DNA of 33,386 nucleotides from Spirosoma spitsbergense DSM 19989 (GCF_000374085.1 NZ_KB893595.1:1-33386), one strand, 5' to 3'. Counted from the stretch's first letter, positions 1 to 9,595 are shown. A program made the numbers and translations. The notes: a model not told the origin generated them from the sequence alone.

Positions 1-104
1 AGTTTCCCATCCACCAGTGCCGATAGTCGGGTGGCTGTTGGCTGGTTCTGATTGACCAGCAAATAGTCCGAGTAGAGGTCAAAAATAGGGGATATAAACT
101 CCAT
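1..104 (-). CDS. Transposase, N-terminal fragment cut by the window edge
   Basis: Read on the minus strand from an ATG at 104, the first 34 codons begin MEFISPIFDLYSDYLL and continue to the window edge without a stop. This resembles the start of DDE-type insertion-sequence transposases common in Cytophagales, recognised from the ISPIFDLYSDYLL-like opening; I cannot assign the family firmly. The catalytic domain lies outside the window. The upstream end of the element should fall between 105 and 209, but I could not define its terminal repeat. Its sequence is unlike the transposase at the other edge of the window, so two different elements are present. Confidence 0.5.
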   Translation of the reverse strand, partial: MEFISPIFDLYSDYLLVNQNQPTATRLSALVDGK

Positions 105-209
105 GAGCGCTTTTTGTGGTGTTTTTGAGTAAATTTAGAAAGAGGTTGCTACAGATAGATCAACCATGCGTAACATCAGTCTATAAATCATAAACTACAA
201 ACCTTACAC
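105..209. other. Short intergenic stretch, probable IS end
   Basis: No gene is visible. It separates the start of the edge transposase from the stop codon of the S46 peptidase and should contain the terminal inverted repeat of that element. With only one end visible, neither the repeat nor a target duplication can be identified. Confidence 0.3.
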
Positions 210-2330
210 TTATTTCTTCTTTGTCGATGGTGTGCCAATCAGTTCGATAATCAGTCGGTCGGCTTTGTAAATATACCGCATGGCGGCAATGATTCCGCCC
301 GTATGAACAGAGATGGTCCGATTCTTATCGGGAACAAAAATGAACTCTCCGGGCAAACTTTCCATGTTGCCATCGAACGCTAAACCAACTGCTTCCCGGT
401 TTTTATTAATCATCGGACTGCCCGAATTGCCACCAATAATATCATTGGACGAAATGAAGCACATCGGCTCTTTCAGCAAAGCCATAGGTGGATTTTTCCA
501 TCGGGCGGGCAGGCTCCAGGGAAATTTATCGTTGAACGAATAATTCCGATCGTATAAACCGGCGAAAGTGGTTTTGATGGGGGCTATTGTACCATTGTAG
601 GGATAAGATTTCACAACGCCATCGTTGATTCGGAGTGAAAATGTGGCATCGGGCGGAACCGCTGTTCCGTATACATCATATAACATCCGGCCTAACTGCC
701 CACGTAAAACTTCCTGTTTCTGGCTCAGTTGCCGGGCCTGACGGGCAGCGGTCAGATACCTGGGAAAACCAATTTTGGCCAGTGCCAGCATTGGGTCGTT
801 CGATGCACTGGCAGCATTAGGACGAGTGGTCAGCTCGCTTACAAAAGCAGGGTCGGTCAGTTTTGTATTTTTGACCAGATAGGTGGCCGCTTCTTTTGGT
901 GTACGAGGCTTGCCATCCGGACCTGTTAACGCTGCTTTCACATAAGGGTCATCATTCCCCAACGCTGCCTGCGCTTCAGCTAAGTGGGCCGCCAGATAGG
1001 CCTCCTCTAATGCCATGTTCTTTACCGTTGGAGGAACCATGAGCGACTTGGCACGCTCGGCGTCCTCAGGGCGGCTAGCCAGTAATTCGCTGAACTGCGT
1101 GGCAATATTGGCAAAGGTCATCAACTCGCCCATCGTGCGTTCGCTGGGGGCGAGGTAATTGGCATCCTTAAAGATGGTTCGTAGCTGCGCCGTGTTGGCT
1201 GCAATCTCATCCCAGGCCTTAAGCTGTTCGGCAGGAAGGTTTTTAGCTTTGGCTGCTGCTTTGAACTGCTCCTCAAAAACGGCTTTACGAGCTATCAGAC
1301 TGGCATCGCGCAGGCCTTCCAGTTGACCGCCGTAGGCCTTCAGGCTATTCTCGTAGCTGAAAATTTCATTCATCACGCTATCGCTCTTGGCCGTAGCATT
1401 ATAGGCCTGTAAGGCTGCGGAACGATTTTTTAGGAGTTGAATGGTGGCGGGGGTTTGCAAATCGCGGTCAAATTCGAGTTCGGCAACGGTTTTGAGTCGC
1501 TCGGTATGACCGGGGTTCCCAATGACGAAAATAGGTTCGCCGTCTCGAATGCCATCGGGATTGAATTTGAAAAAATGAGTGGTTTGCAAGGGTTTTCCAT
1601 TGTCGTAAACCCGGAAAAATGAGCAGTCGAGGGCGTAGCGGGGGTAGGTGAAATTGTCGTAATCACCGCCAAAAAAACCGAGTTGTAGTTCGGGCATAAA
1701 TACCAGCCGAACGTCGTTATAGCGTTTGAATCCGTACAGTGAATACCGCCCCCCATTGTAGAAAACGATGGTTTGCAATTCCAGCCCTTTCCAGCCGTCC
1801 TTTTGACCGTATTCCTGCTTGATGGTTGAGAACGCCTGCTCACGGGCCTGCAATTGGGCCTGTTCGGAGGTGCCGCTGTTCATAGCATCCTGTACGCGGC
1901 TGGTAATGTCCTCAATCTTTACCAGCTGGTCTACGAACAAACCGTCTACTTTCCGCTCTTCGGTAGGTGTTTTGGCAAAAAAGCCCGTCGCGTTCAGGTC
2001 TTCACCTTTACGGGTAACGCCCGTTCCGGACTCACGGGCACAGTGGTGGTTGGTCATCACAAGCCCATTGGCTGATACAAACGAGGCCGAACAATAATCG
2101 GCGAAACGCAGAGATGCCAGCCGGGCCTCGTCAAACCACTTTTCGTCGGCACTGAAATTGTATGTTTTCTGGAAGAAGGCCTTCGGTGGATTGTCGAACG
2201 TCCACATCTTGCCCAAATCGAGCGGTCCTCCTTTGGTGGTATCGGATATGGATTGAGCGGGAGATACCCCGATCAGCAATGCCAGAAAAGCCCCTGTCAA
2301 CAGGAAGGCGTGAATTTTCGTAGGACGCAT
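210..2330 (-). CDS. S46 family dipeptidyl-peptidase (DPP7-like)
   Basis: Serine exopeptidase that removes dipeptides from peptide N-termini in the periplasm, feeding amino-acid uptake. The chosen start (ATG at 2328-2330) gives a 706-residue protein that opens with a clean signal peptide ending near SPAQS. An upstream in-frame extension of 30 residues would bury this signal and was rejected. The chymotrypsin-type triad is visible: His in TNHHCA (about residue 96), Asp in GGDYDNF (about 225) and Ser in GGNSGSP (about 636). The residue that sets P1 preference in this family lies in the FDGN motif (about 654) and is Gly as in DPP7, rather than the Arg of the acidic-specific DPP11, so a hydrophobic P1 preference is inferred. 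Length is normal for S46. It stands alone on the minus strand, divergent from the next gene. Confidence 0.93.
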   Translation of the reverse strand: MRPTKIHAFLLTGAFLALLIGVSPAQSISDTTKGGPLDLGKMWTFDNPPKAFFQKTYNFSADEKWFDEARLASLRFADYCSASFVSANGLVMTNHHCARESGTGVTRKGEDLNATGFFAKTPTEERKVDGLFVDQLVKIEDITSRVQDAMNSGTSEQAQLQAREQAFSTIKQEYGQKDGWKGLELQTIVFYNGGRYSLYGFKRYNDVRLVFMPELQLGFFGGDYDNFTYPRYALDCSFFRVYDNGKPLQTTHFFKFNPDGIRDGEPIFVIGNPGHTERLKTVAELEFDRDLQTPATIQLLKNRSAALQAYNATAKSDSVMNEIFSYENSLKAYGGQLEGLRDASLIARKAVFEEQFKAAAKAKNLPAEQLKAWDEIAANTAQLRTIFKDANYLAPSERTMGELMTFANIATQFSELLASRPEDAERAKSLMVPPTVKNMALEEAYLAAHLAEAQAALGNDDPYVKAALTGPDGKPRTPKEAATYLVKNTKLTDPAFVSELTTRPNAASASNDPMLALAKIGFPRYLTAARQARQLSQKQEVLRGQLGRMLYDVYGTAVPPDATFSLRINDGVVKSYPYNGTIAPIKTTFAGLYDRNYSFNDKFPWSLPARWKNPPMALLKEPMCFISSNDIIGGNSGSPMINKNREAVGLAFDGNMESLPGEFIFVPDKNRTISVHTGGIIAAMRYIYKADRLIIELIGTPSTKKK

Positions 2331-2487
2331 GAAATAGATAGAATTAGAATGGAACGAATCTAAAACGTGAAAATACGGCAAACGTTTTATCCGTACGCCG
2401 ATAGCCAGGAACTCTACCAACAGAAATATACTTTATCCATCAATTAATACCTGCTTATCTTTTACCACCAACATGTACACAACCTAT

Positions 2488-3315
2488 ATGAACCGTAAAT
2501 CTCTACTGGTTGCATGGCTACTCTATTGCCTTTCTCAGTCTGTATCTGCCCAACAAACCCTTCCGAATAACGCTGTAAAAGTGGGCAAAATGCATGGCGC
2601 ATTATATATCAACTGGGGCTACAATCGGGATTGGTACACGAAGAGTACGATTCACTTCCGTAACACGACGACGGACAATTATGACTTTACGTTCATTGAT
2701 GCAAAAGCTCATGACAGGCCTGATATGCAGGACTTTTACAAAATAACCAGCCTCACCATTCCACAGTACGACCTTAATATCGGGTATTTTTTCAATGACA
2801 GGAGAGACCTGGGTATCGAAATTGCCTGGAATCACCTTAAGTATATCGTCACCGACAATCAGGTTATTCACGTACAGGGTCAGGTGAGAGGGCATCAGAT
2901 TGATAAAGACACGCTGGTAACCCCCGACTTTGTACATTTACAGCATACCAATGGCAATAACTATCTGATGTTAAACCTGATAAAGCGTCAAAAACTCTGG
3001 GAGTATAAAAAGATGCGGTTGAGTGCCATTGGTAAAGTAGGGGGTGGGCCACTGATTTCGTACACCATATCCAGTATTCTGGGTAACAATGATGAAGGAT
3101 ATTTTCACTACCACGGCGTAGTAGCCGGAGTAAGTGCGGGTCTGAAACTTGACCTGCTCACCTATTTTTTCCTGCAAACGGACCTACAGGGTGCCTGGGT
3201 CGATTACACCAATACCAAACTTGGTGCCGATCACCAGGGGCTGGCAACGCACCATTTTTACTCGCTGCAATATAGTTTGGCTTTTGGATTCAATTATCCA
3301 CTCAGAAAACTATAG
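2488..3315 (+). CDS. Putative outer-membrane beta-barrel protein, function unknown
   Basis: A 275-residue exported protein. The ATG at 2488 is preferred because it starts directly at a signal peptide (MNRKSLLVAWLLYCL to SVSAQQ); an ATG 15 bases upstream would only add MYTTY. The mature part alternates hydrophobic and polar residues in many short aromatic-rich strands. It ends with YSLAFGFNYPLRKL, where alternating aromatic residues fit a last beta-strand for BamA recognition. No enzymatic motif is seen. Small proteins of this kind in Bacteroidota are usually annotated as hypothetical or porin-family proteins. It is convergent with the NADH dehydrogenase, 31 bp away, with no clear hairpin between them. 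Confidence 0.7.
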   Translation: MNRKSLLVAWLLYCLSQSVSAQQTLPNNAVKVGKMHGALYINWGYNRDWYTKSTIHFRNTTTDNYDFTFIDAKAHDRPDMQDFYKITSLTIPQYDLNIGYFFNDRRDLGIEIAWNHLKYIVTDNQVIHVQGQVRGHQIDKDTLVTPDFVHLQHTNGNNYLMLNLIKRQKLWEYKKMRLSAIGKVGGGPLISYTISSILGNNDEGYFHYHGVVAGVSAGLKLDLLTYFFLQTDLQGAWVDYTNTKLGADHQGLATHHFYSLQYSLAFGFNYPLRKL

Positions 3316-3346
3316 GAAGATCGTCAACCCTGTTGGCGGCACTCCT

Positions 3347-4687
3347 TTAGGCTATTTCGTTTTGCGCGGCAATCTCCTTCCCCACTTTATCATCTACCCG
3401 TACAAACGGACGTATAATAAGTCGCGTACTGCGCTGATAGGTAAATAGACGATACATCCAATTCGTAAATACCGATAGTTTGCTGCGGAAGCCTACCAGA
3501 AACGAGATATGGACAAATAGCCAGGCCATCCAGGCAATAAATCCGCCTAGGTGCAGGTTACCGGGTAAATCGGCAACGGCCCGGCTACGCCCCACGATGG
3601 CCAGTGAGCCTTTGTCGAAATAGTCAAAAGGCTTGGTTGGCTCGTTTTTTAGCATCCGGCTTATATTTTTGGCCAGATGTTTTCCCTGCTGAATAGCGGG
3701 TTGGGCTACGCCGGGATGCCCTCTTGGGTAATCTGGCAGTTTCATAAAGGCAATATCGCCAATGGCAAAAACATTGGTTAATCCCTGCACCTGATTAATC
3801 GGGTCAACCAGTATACGCCCTTTCTCCGCCGAGCCAGTCGGAATGCCATCAATCATTGCCCCAGTCACCCCAGCTCCCCAAACCAGTGTTTGTGCCTTTA
3901 TTTGTTCGCCCCCTTTAAACGTCACCGTTTCGCCATCGTACGACTCAACCATTGTGTTGAGTTTAATGATGACACCCAGGTCTTCGAGATAGCGTTGCGC
4001 CCGTTGCCCGGACTCGTCCGACATAGGCGGTAAGACCTTGCCCAGGCCCTCCACAACGTAGATATTCATCAGGCTGAAATCCATGCCGGGATAGTCATTC
4101 GGCAGAACGTATTTACGCATTTCGGCCAGTGACCCCGCCATTTCGACGCCGGTTGGGCCTGCACCGGCAATGACGAAGTTGAGCAAACTCTGTCGCTCAT
4201 TAGGGTCGGTAGTAATACTGGCCTGCTCGAAACATTGCAAAAACTGACTGCGTACGTTAAGGGCTTCGGGAATCGTTTTGAGCGGGAAAGCGTATTTCTG
4301 AATCTGATCGTTCCCGAAAAAGTTAGTTTTTGAGCCAGTGGCAATCACTAAATAATCATAATGCAATTCCCCAATGACGGTAGAAATTATCCTTGTCTCC
4401 GGGTCAAACTTATTTACCCGCACCATGCGGTAGTAGAAATTCCTGAACCCGTCGAACATTTTCCGGAATGGTTCGGCAATGGCATCCGGTTCCAGGCCGG
4501 CCGTACCAACCTGATATAGTAATGGCCAGAAACCGTTGTAGTTTTGTTTATCGAAAAGCACCACCTGCACATCCACATCGCGCAGTGCCTTTACCAGATT
4601 CATACCACCAAATCCACCCCCGATGATAACGACGCGGGGCTTGGTAGTATCGGGTATGTTGAGCGAAAGTTTATCGAATTGAAGCAT
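3347..4687 (-). CDS. ndh: Type II NADH dehydrogenase (NDH-2), NAD(P)/FAD-dependent
   Basis: Non-proton-pumping NADH:quinone oxidoreductase, a monotopic enzyme on the inner face of the cytoplasmic membrane that passes electrons from NADH through FAD to menaquinone. Visible motifs: FAD-binding GGGFGG (residues 23-28), ATGS (about 116-119), NADH-binding GAGPTG (about 175-180), the second FAD motif FAIGD (about 307-311) and the quinone-site motif AQPAIQQG (about 328-335). The last 80 residues contain a hydrophobic/amphipathic stretch (FIAWMAWLFVHISFLVGF) followed by basic residues, the usual membrane anchor. The 446-residue length is typical. The gene is monocistronic and divergent from the TonB receptor across 187 bp. 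Confidence 0.93.
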   Translation of the reverse strand: MLQFDKLSLNIPDTTKPRVVIIGGGFGGMNLVKALRDVDVQVVLFDKQNYNGFWPLLYQVGTAGLEPDAIAEPFRKMFDGFRNFYYRMVRVNKFDPETRIISTVIGELHYDYLVIATGSKTNFFGNDQIQKYAFPLKTIPEALNVRSQFLQCFEQASITTDPNERQSLLNFVIAGAGPTGVEMAGSLAEMRKYVLPNDYPGMDFSLMNIYVVEGLGKVLPPMSDESGQRAQRYLEDLGVIIKLNTMVESYDGETVTFKGGEQIKAQTLVWGAGVTGAMIDGIPTGSAEKGRILVDPINQVQGLTNVFAIGDIAFMKLPDYPRGHPGVAQPAIQQGKHLAKNISRMLKNEPTKPFDYFDKGSLAIVGRSRAVADLPGNLHLGGFIAWMAWLFVHISFLVGFRSKLSVFTNWMYRLFTYQRSTRLIIRPFVRVDDKVGKEIAAQNEIA

Positions 4688-4874
4688 AGTTATAAGGGCA
4701 TTGCATGCACAGTTAATTCTTAGTTATAGTACCTACTAATCAGTCGTTTTGTTCAAATTCCAACGCATAGAACAGACAATGGTTTAGTGATTTCATCGTT
4801 TCGTTATAGGCTTTCTCTCTTAGTAACTGTTTTCGCCCTCTTCGTACATCACCCGGATACTTACGGCTTACCCC
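4688..4874. promoter_or_regulatory. Divergent promoter region, no clear consensus box
   Basis: This 187-bp gap separates the starts of the NADH dehydrogenase (minus) and the TonB receptor (plus), so both promoters should lie here. I searched for the Bacteroidota -7 form TAnnTTTG on both strands and found no exact match. No gene or long repeat is visible. Confidence 0.35.
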
Positions 4875-7277
4875 ATGCAGAAATCTGTACTCTTATTACT
4901 TTCTTTCATTTTATCAATCAATCTGGTCAATGCACAAAGCACTTCGTCTAGGGTTACCGTTAGTGGCTATGTTCGGGAGTCAGGCAGTCAGGAAGCGTTG
5001 ATTGGGGTAAACGTTTACTTGCCGGGTACAACAACCGGCACAACAACGAATACGTATGGTTTCTATTCCCTGACGTTACCCGCTCAGGACAGTATTAAGC
5101 TGGCGTACTCATTTGTGGGTTACGAAACGGTTGCCCGCACCGTTTCGCTCCGGGCCGACCAAACCCGGAACGTTTCACTCACACCCGGTCGGTTACTGAC
5201 AGAAGTTGACGTGAAAGCCGGACCCGCCGTTGAAAAAGTCAGTGAGAGCGCCCGAATGAGTACCATTGATATTCCGGTTGGTCAGATTAAGAAAATACCC
5301 GCTTTTCTTGGGGAAAAAGACGTACTGAAAGTGCTTCAACTTATGCCGGGCGTACAGAAAGGCTCTGAAGGTCAGACCGGAATTTATGTACGCGGTGGTG
5401 GCCCCGACCAGAATCTGATTATTCTGGACGATGCCGTTGTGTATAATGCCAATCACCTGTTCGGGTTTTTCTCGGTTTTCAATGGCGATGCCATCAAGAG
5501 TGTGGAATTGATTAAAGGGGGCTTCCCGGCCCGGTACGGTGGTCGGCTTTCCTCCGTTATCGACCTGAACATGAAAGATGGCAACCGGGAAAAACTCCAC
5601 GGCGAAGGTGGTATCGGTCTGATTGCTTCCCGGCTTATGCTGGAAGGACCCCTTACCAAAAACAAAAAAGCGTCCTTTCTGGTCAGTGGCCGCCGTACCT
5701 ATTTAGATGTACTGGCCGCTCCCCTGATACGGGCACAGTCGGGTGGAACAACAACCGCCGGATACTATTTCTACGACCTGAACGCTAAAGCAAACTACGA
5801 TTTTAGCCCTAAAGACAAACTATATATCAGTGGCTACTTTGGCCGGGACCGGTTTTATGCGTCAGATAATACTCAGAATACCGACACGGGCTTGAGTTGG
5901 GGCAATGCTACCGGAACGCTCCGCTGGAATCACCTATTCAACCAGAAATTATTTGCGAACCTGTCTCTCATTTTCAGCGACTATAAATTCCAGATTTCGG
6001 CCGTTGAGAAGAGTACGCAGGGTATTGATACCTATTCGCTTCAATATAACTCCGGCATTCGTGATTTCTCGTTGAAATATGACGTAGACTATTATCCATC
6101 GCCCCAGCACTCCGTTCGGGCAGGGATTCAGAGTATCTACCACCGGTTCACGCCGAGTGCCGTGGTGTTGCAAAATGCGGGTATCAATCAATCAATAAAC
6201 AACGTCGATAACATCGATGTGCTGGAGTCTGGTATTTATGCCGAAGATACCTGGCGGCCATCCAGCCGCCTGCGTGTCAATACGGGGTTAAGGCTGAGCT
6301 ATTTTCAACACAAAGCAGTGAGTTACGTCCGGCCCGAACCCCGCATTTCTGCCGCCTTCACCCTCAAGCCTGACCTGTCCGTCAAAGCATCGTACGCCAT
6401 GATGAATCAATATATTCATTTGCTCTCGAACACGGGCATTGGTCTCCCCACCGACCTTTGGGTGCCAACTACCGACCGTGTAAAACCTCAGCAATCGCAA
6501 CAGGTAGCTATTGGTATTGCTAAAGACTTCACAAACAAAGGGCTGACCCTGACGGTAGAGGGCTATTATAAAACGATGAGTAATATTATCAATTACAAAG
6601 AAGGAGCCAGTTTTCTACTTATTAATGACCCTACGTCCGCGAATAGTGTACGCTGGGAAGACAATGTAACGGCGGGCCGGGGCTGGTCGTATGGGGCAGA
6701 GTTTTTCCTGCAAAAAAAAGTCGGGCGTTTTTCGGGCTGGGCGGGGTATACGCTATCCTGGACCCAATGGCAGTTTGCCGAGTTGAACGGTGGCCAACCT
6801 TACTACCCCCGCTACGACCGCCGGCATGACGTTTCGCTGGTGGGTATCTATGAATTAAACAAGCGCATTACGCTCTCTGCCGTTTGGGTATATGGTACGG
6901 GCAACGCCCTAACGATTCCATCGGGGCGCTATGACACCTACCGGGCCAGTAATACGCTGGTGTATGGCGGAAGCCCCGGCATCGCACAATCCTTTTTTCA
7001 GAATCTCCGCACAACGGATGATTATGGCACGCAGAAAAACAGTTTTCGGGCCGAAGCCTATCACCGCTTCGATTTCGGCATTCAGTTTCATAAACAGAAA
7101 AAACACCACGAGCGTACGTGGGAAATTAGTTTTTATAACCTGTACAATCGTCGTAATCCATTTTTCTATCGGCTTGAGTCCGTTCCCGCTACAGCAACCG
7201 AACCAGCGCGTACGGCTCTGTTTCGGTACTCCGTATTTCCGATTGTGCCAGCGTTTAGCTATAATTTCAAATTCTGA
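4875..7277 (+). CDS. TonB-dependent outer-membrane receptor with carboxypeptidase-like N-domain
   Basis: Energised outer-membrane importer of 800 residues. Order of parts: signal peptide (1-20, ending NLVNAQ); carboxypeptidase-regulatory-like domain (about 28-110, with GVNVYLPGTTTGTTTNTYGFYSL); linker; plug domain (about 135-240, with VRGGGPDQNLIILDDA and GGFPARYGGRLSSVIDL); then a long beta-barrel ending in YNFKF with a terminal aromatic residue. It differs from SusC proteins by its shorter barrel and by the absence of a SusD partner. The following DUF4249 gene overlaps its stop codon (TGATG), so the two are translationally coupled. A paralogous pair sits at 16896-20289. The substrate is unknown. 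Confidence 0.9.
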   Translation: MQKSVLLLLSFILSINLVNAQSTSSRVTVSGYVRESGSQEALIGVNVYLPGTTTGTTTNTYGFYSLTLPAQDSIKLAYSFVGYETVARTVSLRADQTRNVSLTPGRLLTEVDVKAGPAVEKVSESARMSTIDIPVGQIKKIPAFLGEKDVLKVLQLMPGVQKGSEGQTGIYVRGGGPDQNLIILDDAVVYNANHLFGFFSVFNGDAIKSVELIKGGFPARYGGRLSSVIDLNMKDGNREKLHGEGGIGLIASRLMLEGPLTKNKKASFLVSGRRTYLDVLAAPLIRAQSGGTTTAGYYFYDLNAKANYDFSPKDKLYISGYFGRDRFYASDNTQNTDTGLSWGNATGTLRWNHLFNQKLFANLSLIFSDYKFQISAVEKSTQGIDTYSLQYNSGIRDFSLKYDVDYYPSPQHSVRAGIQSIYHRFTPSAVVLQNAGINQSINNVDNIDVLESGIYAEDTWRPSSRLRVNTGLRLSYFQHKAVSYVRPEPRISAAFTLKPDLSVKASYAMMNQYIHLLSNTGIGLPTDLWVPTTDRVKPQQSQQVAIGIAKDFTNKGLTLTVEGYYKTMSNIINYKEGASFLLINDPTSANSVRWEDNVTAGRGWSYGAEFFLQKKVGRFSGWAGYTLSWTQWQFAELNGGQPYYPRYDRRHDVSLVGIYELNKRITLSAVWVYGTGNALTIPSGRYDTYRASNTLVYGGSPGIAQSFFQNLRTTDDYGTQKNSFRAEAYHRFDFGIQFHKQKKHHERTWEISFYNLYNRRNPFFYRLESVPATATEPARTALFRYSVFPIVPAFSYNFKF

Positions 7278-8224
7278 TGCGTATACCCGTACGAATTGAC
7301 CATGCATTTTTCGCCTTGATCGGAGCACTTCTCTTTTGGAGATGCACTAATCTGAGAAATGAGATTTCCCCCAGTTTGCTGGGTGTAGAGTCACCAAAAC
7401 TGGTAGTTACCTGTTTTCTTTCCCCACAGGATACTACACTGGCGGTGAAAGTTACCCGTTCCGCTACCGTAGTAGGTGATAGTATTAGCCTACTACAGAC
7501 GGGCAATACTGTCACGAATGCAAGCGTCACGCTCGCCCAGGGTGACCGGTCCATTACGTTGCGGTATGATAATCGCCCCGTCGACAGTACTAAGGTGCAG
7601 CCCTATTACAGCATGAGTGCCAAGTTGTTGCCTATTACTTCGGGGCAAACGTATACACTTACGGTAGTGACGCCCAACGGCCAGCGTGCCAGTAGTAGCT
7701 GTACGATACCGGCCCCCGTTTTTCCAGCGGCTATTACATTTGACTCACTTGACGATACCCAGAACCGCACGAAAGTGCGCCGGTATTTTGTAAAAAGTCA
7801 ATGGCAGGACCCCGCAAATCAAGCCAACTATTACCAGGTTGCGGGTATTTTTCGATATACTACCTCAGTAGCTGCTAAAGAAGAAAAATTCAATAGCCTT
7901 GCATTCGATGATGAAAATCGGGGGTTATTTACTGATATTGGTCTTGATGGAACCACGTTTGTTTCAGGTCGTGCGTTCGTAGCAACCTCTTCCAGTAGCA
8001 CACAGCAGTCGAGTTTCACTAATCAGTACAAAACCGCTCTCGTAACGGTCAATCTGATGAGTATCGATCAGGCTTATTATCGATTTCAGGAAGCCATTAA
8101 CCGACAGCGCCGGTCACGCAATAACCCCTTTGCTGAACCGGTCCTGATTCCCAGTAATATAGTGGGCGGATTAGGGTGCTTCGCTGGTTACAACAACGCC
8201 GTTCTAACAAAGACGTTGAAATGA
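7277..8224 (+). CDS. DUF4249 family protein, partner of the TonB receptor
   Basis: A 315-residue exported protein of the DUF4249 family, which in Bacteroidota regularly follows TonB receptors of the preceding type; the molecular function is not established. Its start codon overlaps the receptor stop (TGATG). The N-terminus is hydrophobic and reaches a Cys (FWRC, about residue 23), but this is a poor lipobox, so surface-lipoprotein status is uncertain. Family-like features are a first strand PKLVVTCFLSPQDTTLAVKVTRS, an Ig-like region with TSGQTYTLTVVTPNGQ, and the C-terminal IVGGLGCFAGYNNA signature. By analogy with SusD-type partners it may help capture ligand, but that is inference. Confidence 0.82.
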   Translation: MRIPVRIDHAFFALIGALLFWRCTNLRNEISPSLLGVESPKLVVTCFLSPQDTTLAVKVTRSATVVGDSISLLQTGNTVTNASVTLAQGDRSITLRYDNRPVDSTKVQPYYSMSAKLLPITSGQTYTLTVVTPNGQRASSSCTIPAPVFPAAITFDSLDDTQNRTKVRRYFVKSQWQDPANQANYYQVAGIFRYTTSVAAKEEKFNSLAFDDENRGLFTDIGLDGTTFVSGRAFVATSSSSTQQSSFTNQYKTALVTVNLMSIDQAYYRFQEAINRQRRSRNNPFAEPVLIPSNIVGGLGCFAGYNNAVLTKTLK

Positions 8225-8270
8225 AAACAGGTGAATCAGCGTCATATCATGACTCCAATTCACCCGTTTT
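8224..8270. terminator. Bidirectional terminator hairpin
   Basis: Arms at 8224-8236 (AAAACAGGTGAAT) and 8258-8270 (ATTCACCCGTTTT) pair over 13 bp with one mismatch, with a 21-nt loop between. The A-rich 5' side and T-rich 3' side let it act in both directions between the convergent DUF4249 and DAHP synthase genes. Confidence 0.75.
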
Positions 8271-8294
8271 ACTATTTTCTACCGACTATTGAGA

Positions 8295-9398
8295 CTACAC
8301 GTTTTGTGGTGCGCTATGGATAATTTCGGTCTGCTTCCGGATCGACTCCATGTGGATGATTTTGTAGATTTCTTCTACCAGTTCGGGGTATAGCCCCAGT
8401 TTCTGACCCATTTTGGTGCGGGTTTCCAGAATCTCTTTCCAGCGGTCGGGCTGAAACAGTGTAACGTTATTATCCCGCTTGTATTCGGCCAGACGCTCTA
8501 CCAAAGCCATCCGTGCGCCAAGCATTTCAACAAGCTGCCGGTCAACGTTGTCAATGTTACGACGGGACTGCTCCATAAACGTCTGAAATTCGCGGTTCGG
8601 GGAGTCGACCTGCCGAATTTCGAGGTGGTCAAGCATTTCACCAAACGCGGCAGGCGTCAATTGCTGAGCCGCATCACTCCAGGCATTATCGGGGTCAATG
8701 TGTGATTCAACAATCAGACCGTCGTAGTTGAGGTCCATGGCCATCTGGGACAGTTCATTCAGGTAAGCACGCTTACCCGCCATGTGGCTCGGATCCCCAA
8801 TGATAGGCAATTGAGGGAAGATAGACTTCAGTTCAATCGCCATCTGCCACATTGGTACGTTGCGGTACTTACTAGCTTCGCCCGTAGCAAATCCCCGGTG
8901 AATAGCGCCTAACTTGTTAATTCCGGCACCGGCTATACGCTCAAAGGCACCCACCCACAGGGCCAGATCGGGGTTAACCGGATTTTTGATCAGTACCGGC
9001 ACATCCACTCCACGCAGCGCATCGGCAATTTCCTGAACATTAAAGGGATTAACGGTTGTGCGGGCACCTATCCATAAAATATCCACACCATATTTCAGCG
9101 CCAGTTCGATATGCTCCGGTGTTGCTACTTCAACTGCAAAGGGTAAACCGGTTTCGGCCTTTGCGCGCTGAATCCAGGGCAAGGCTGCTTCGCCCATGCC
9201 CTCAAAGCTGCCGGGCCGGGTACGGGGTTTCCACACACCCGCCCGTATTACATGCACGGCCCCCAGGTCTTTCAACTGCCGGGCAGTCTCTACTAACTGA
9301 TCTTCCGTTTCGGCACTACAGGGGCCGGCAATGATCAGTGGTTTACCGTTGGTGTCAATCCACGACCCAAGCGGCTCTACAGCTAATTCAACTTTCAT
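8295..9398 (-). CDS. Bifunctional DAHP synthase / chorismate mutase (AroQ type)
   Basis: Cytosolic enzyme for the first step of the shikimate pathway (phosphoenolpyruvate plus erythrose 4-phosphate to DAHP), fused to chorismate mutase, the first step towards Phe and Tyr. The N-terminal part (about 1-265) is a KdsA-like type I-beta DAHP synthase with IAGPCSAE, RAGVWKPRTRPGSFEG, LIKNPVNPD and IGDPSHMAGKR, which carry phosphate- and metal-binding residues. The C-terminal part (about 270-367) is an all-helical AroQ domain with RRNIDNVDRQLVEMLGAR and RMALVERLAEYKR. In this fusion the mutase domain is known in Bacteroidota and Bacillales relatives as a route for feedback by chorismate or prephenate. 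Length 367 is as expected. It is divergent from proline dehydrogenase. Confidence 0.93.
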   Translation of the reverse strand: MKVELAVEPLGSWIDTNGKPLIIAGPCSAETEDQLVETARQLKDLGAVHVIRAGVWKPRTRPGSFEGMGEAALPWIQRAKAETGLPFAVEVATPEHIELALKYGVDILWIGARTTVNPFNVQEIADALRGVDVPVLIKNPVNPDLALWVGAFERIAGAGINKLGAIHRGFATGEASKYRNVPMWQMAIELKSIFPQLPIIGDPSHMAGKRAYLNELSQMAMDLNYDGLIVESHIDPDNAWSDAAQQLTPAAFGEMLDHLEIRQVDSPNREFQTFMEQSRRNIDNVDRQLVEMLGARMALVERLAEYKRDNNVTLFQPDRWKEILETRTKMGQKLGLYPELVEEIYKIIHMESIRKQTEIIHSAPQNV

Positions 9399-9464
9399 AT
9401 ATTAGATACTTATTCTACGAGTAATCCTACTACTCTATGGGGAACTTTCAAGTTAAAATTATGG

Positions 9465-9472
9465 TATATTTG
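9465..9472 (+). promoter_or_regulatory. Probable -7 promoter box upstream of proline dehydrogenase
   Basis: TATATTTG matches the Bacteroidota -7 form TAnnTTTG exactly. The -33 region about 20 bp upstream (near 9446) is only TTTCAAG-like, so the match is partial. The predicted start of transcription falls at about 9479, inside a hairpin described separately, and would leave a leader of roughly 175 nt. Confidence 0.45.
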
Positions 9473-9476
9473 CAGA

Positions 9477-9595
9477 GGGAATTGGCTGTTTTTCAAGCCG
9501 GTTCCCTATTTTATCTAAAACAGTTTTTAGTTTACTAAAACAAGCTGTGGCGGTAAATTAATCGTCAGACCGAATTTTCGTTATATATTTCGGTC
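9477..9595 (+). promoter_or_regulatory. Structured 5' leader of proline dehydrogenase (candidate)
   Basis: Several hairpins are packed here. Arms 9477-9487 and 9496-9506 pair over 11 bp with two G-U wobbles. 9515-9520 (CTAAAA) pairs with 9525-9530 (TTTTAG), while the same 9525-9531 segment can instead pair with 9534-9540 (ACTAAAA), so the two are mutually exclusive. 9568-9574 (GACCGAA) pairs with 9589-9595 (TTCGGTC). No known riboswitch class was recognised. Confidence 0.35.

Noticed and set aside
1430..1843. A 137-codon minus-strand frame inside the S46 peptidase gene, and similar antisense or shifted frames in the TonB receptors.
   Set aside because: Shadow frames of well-supported genes, with composition unlike real proteins and no motif.
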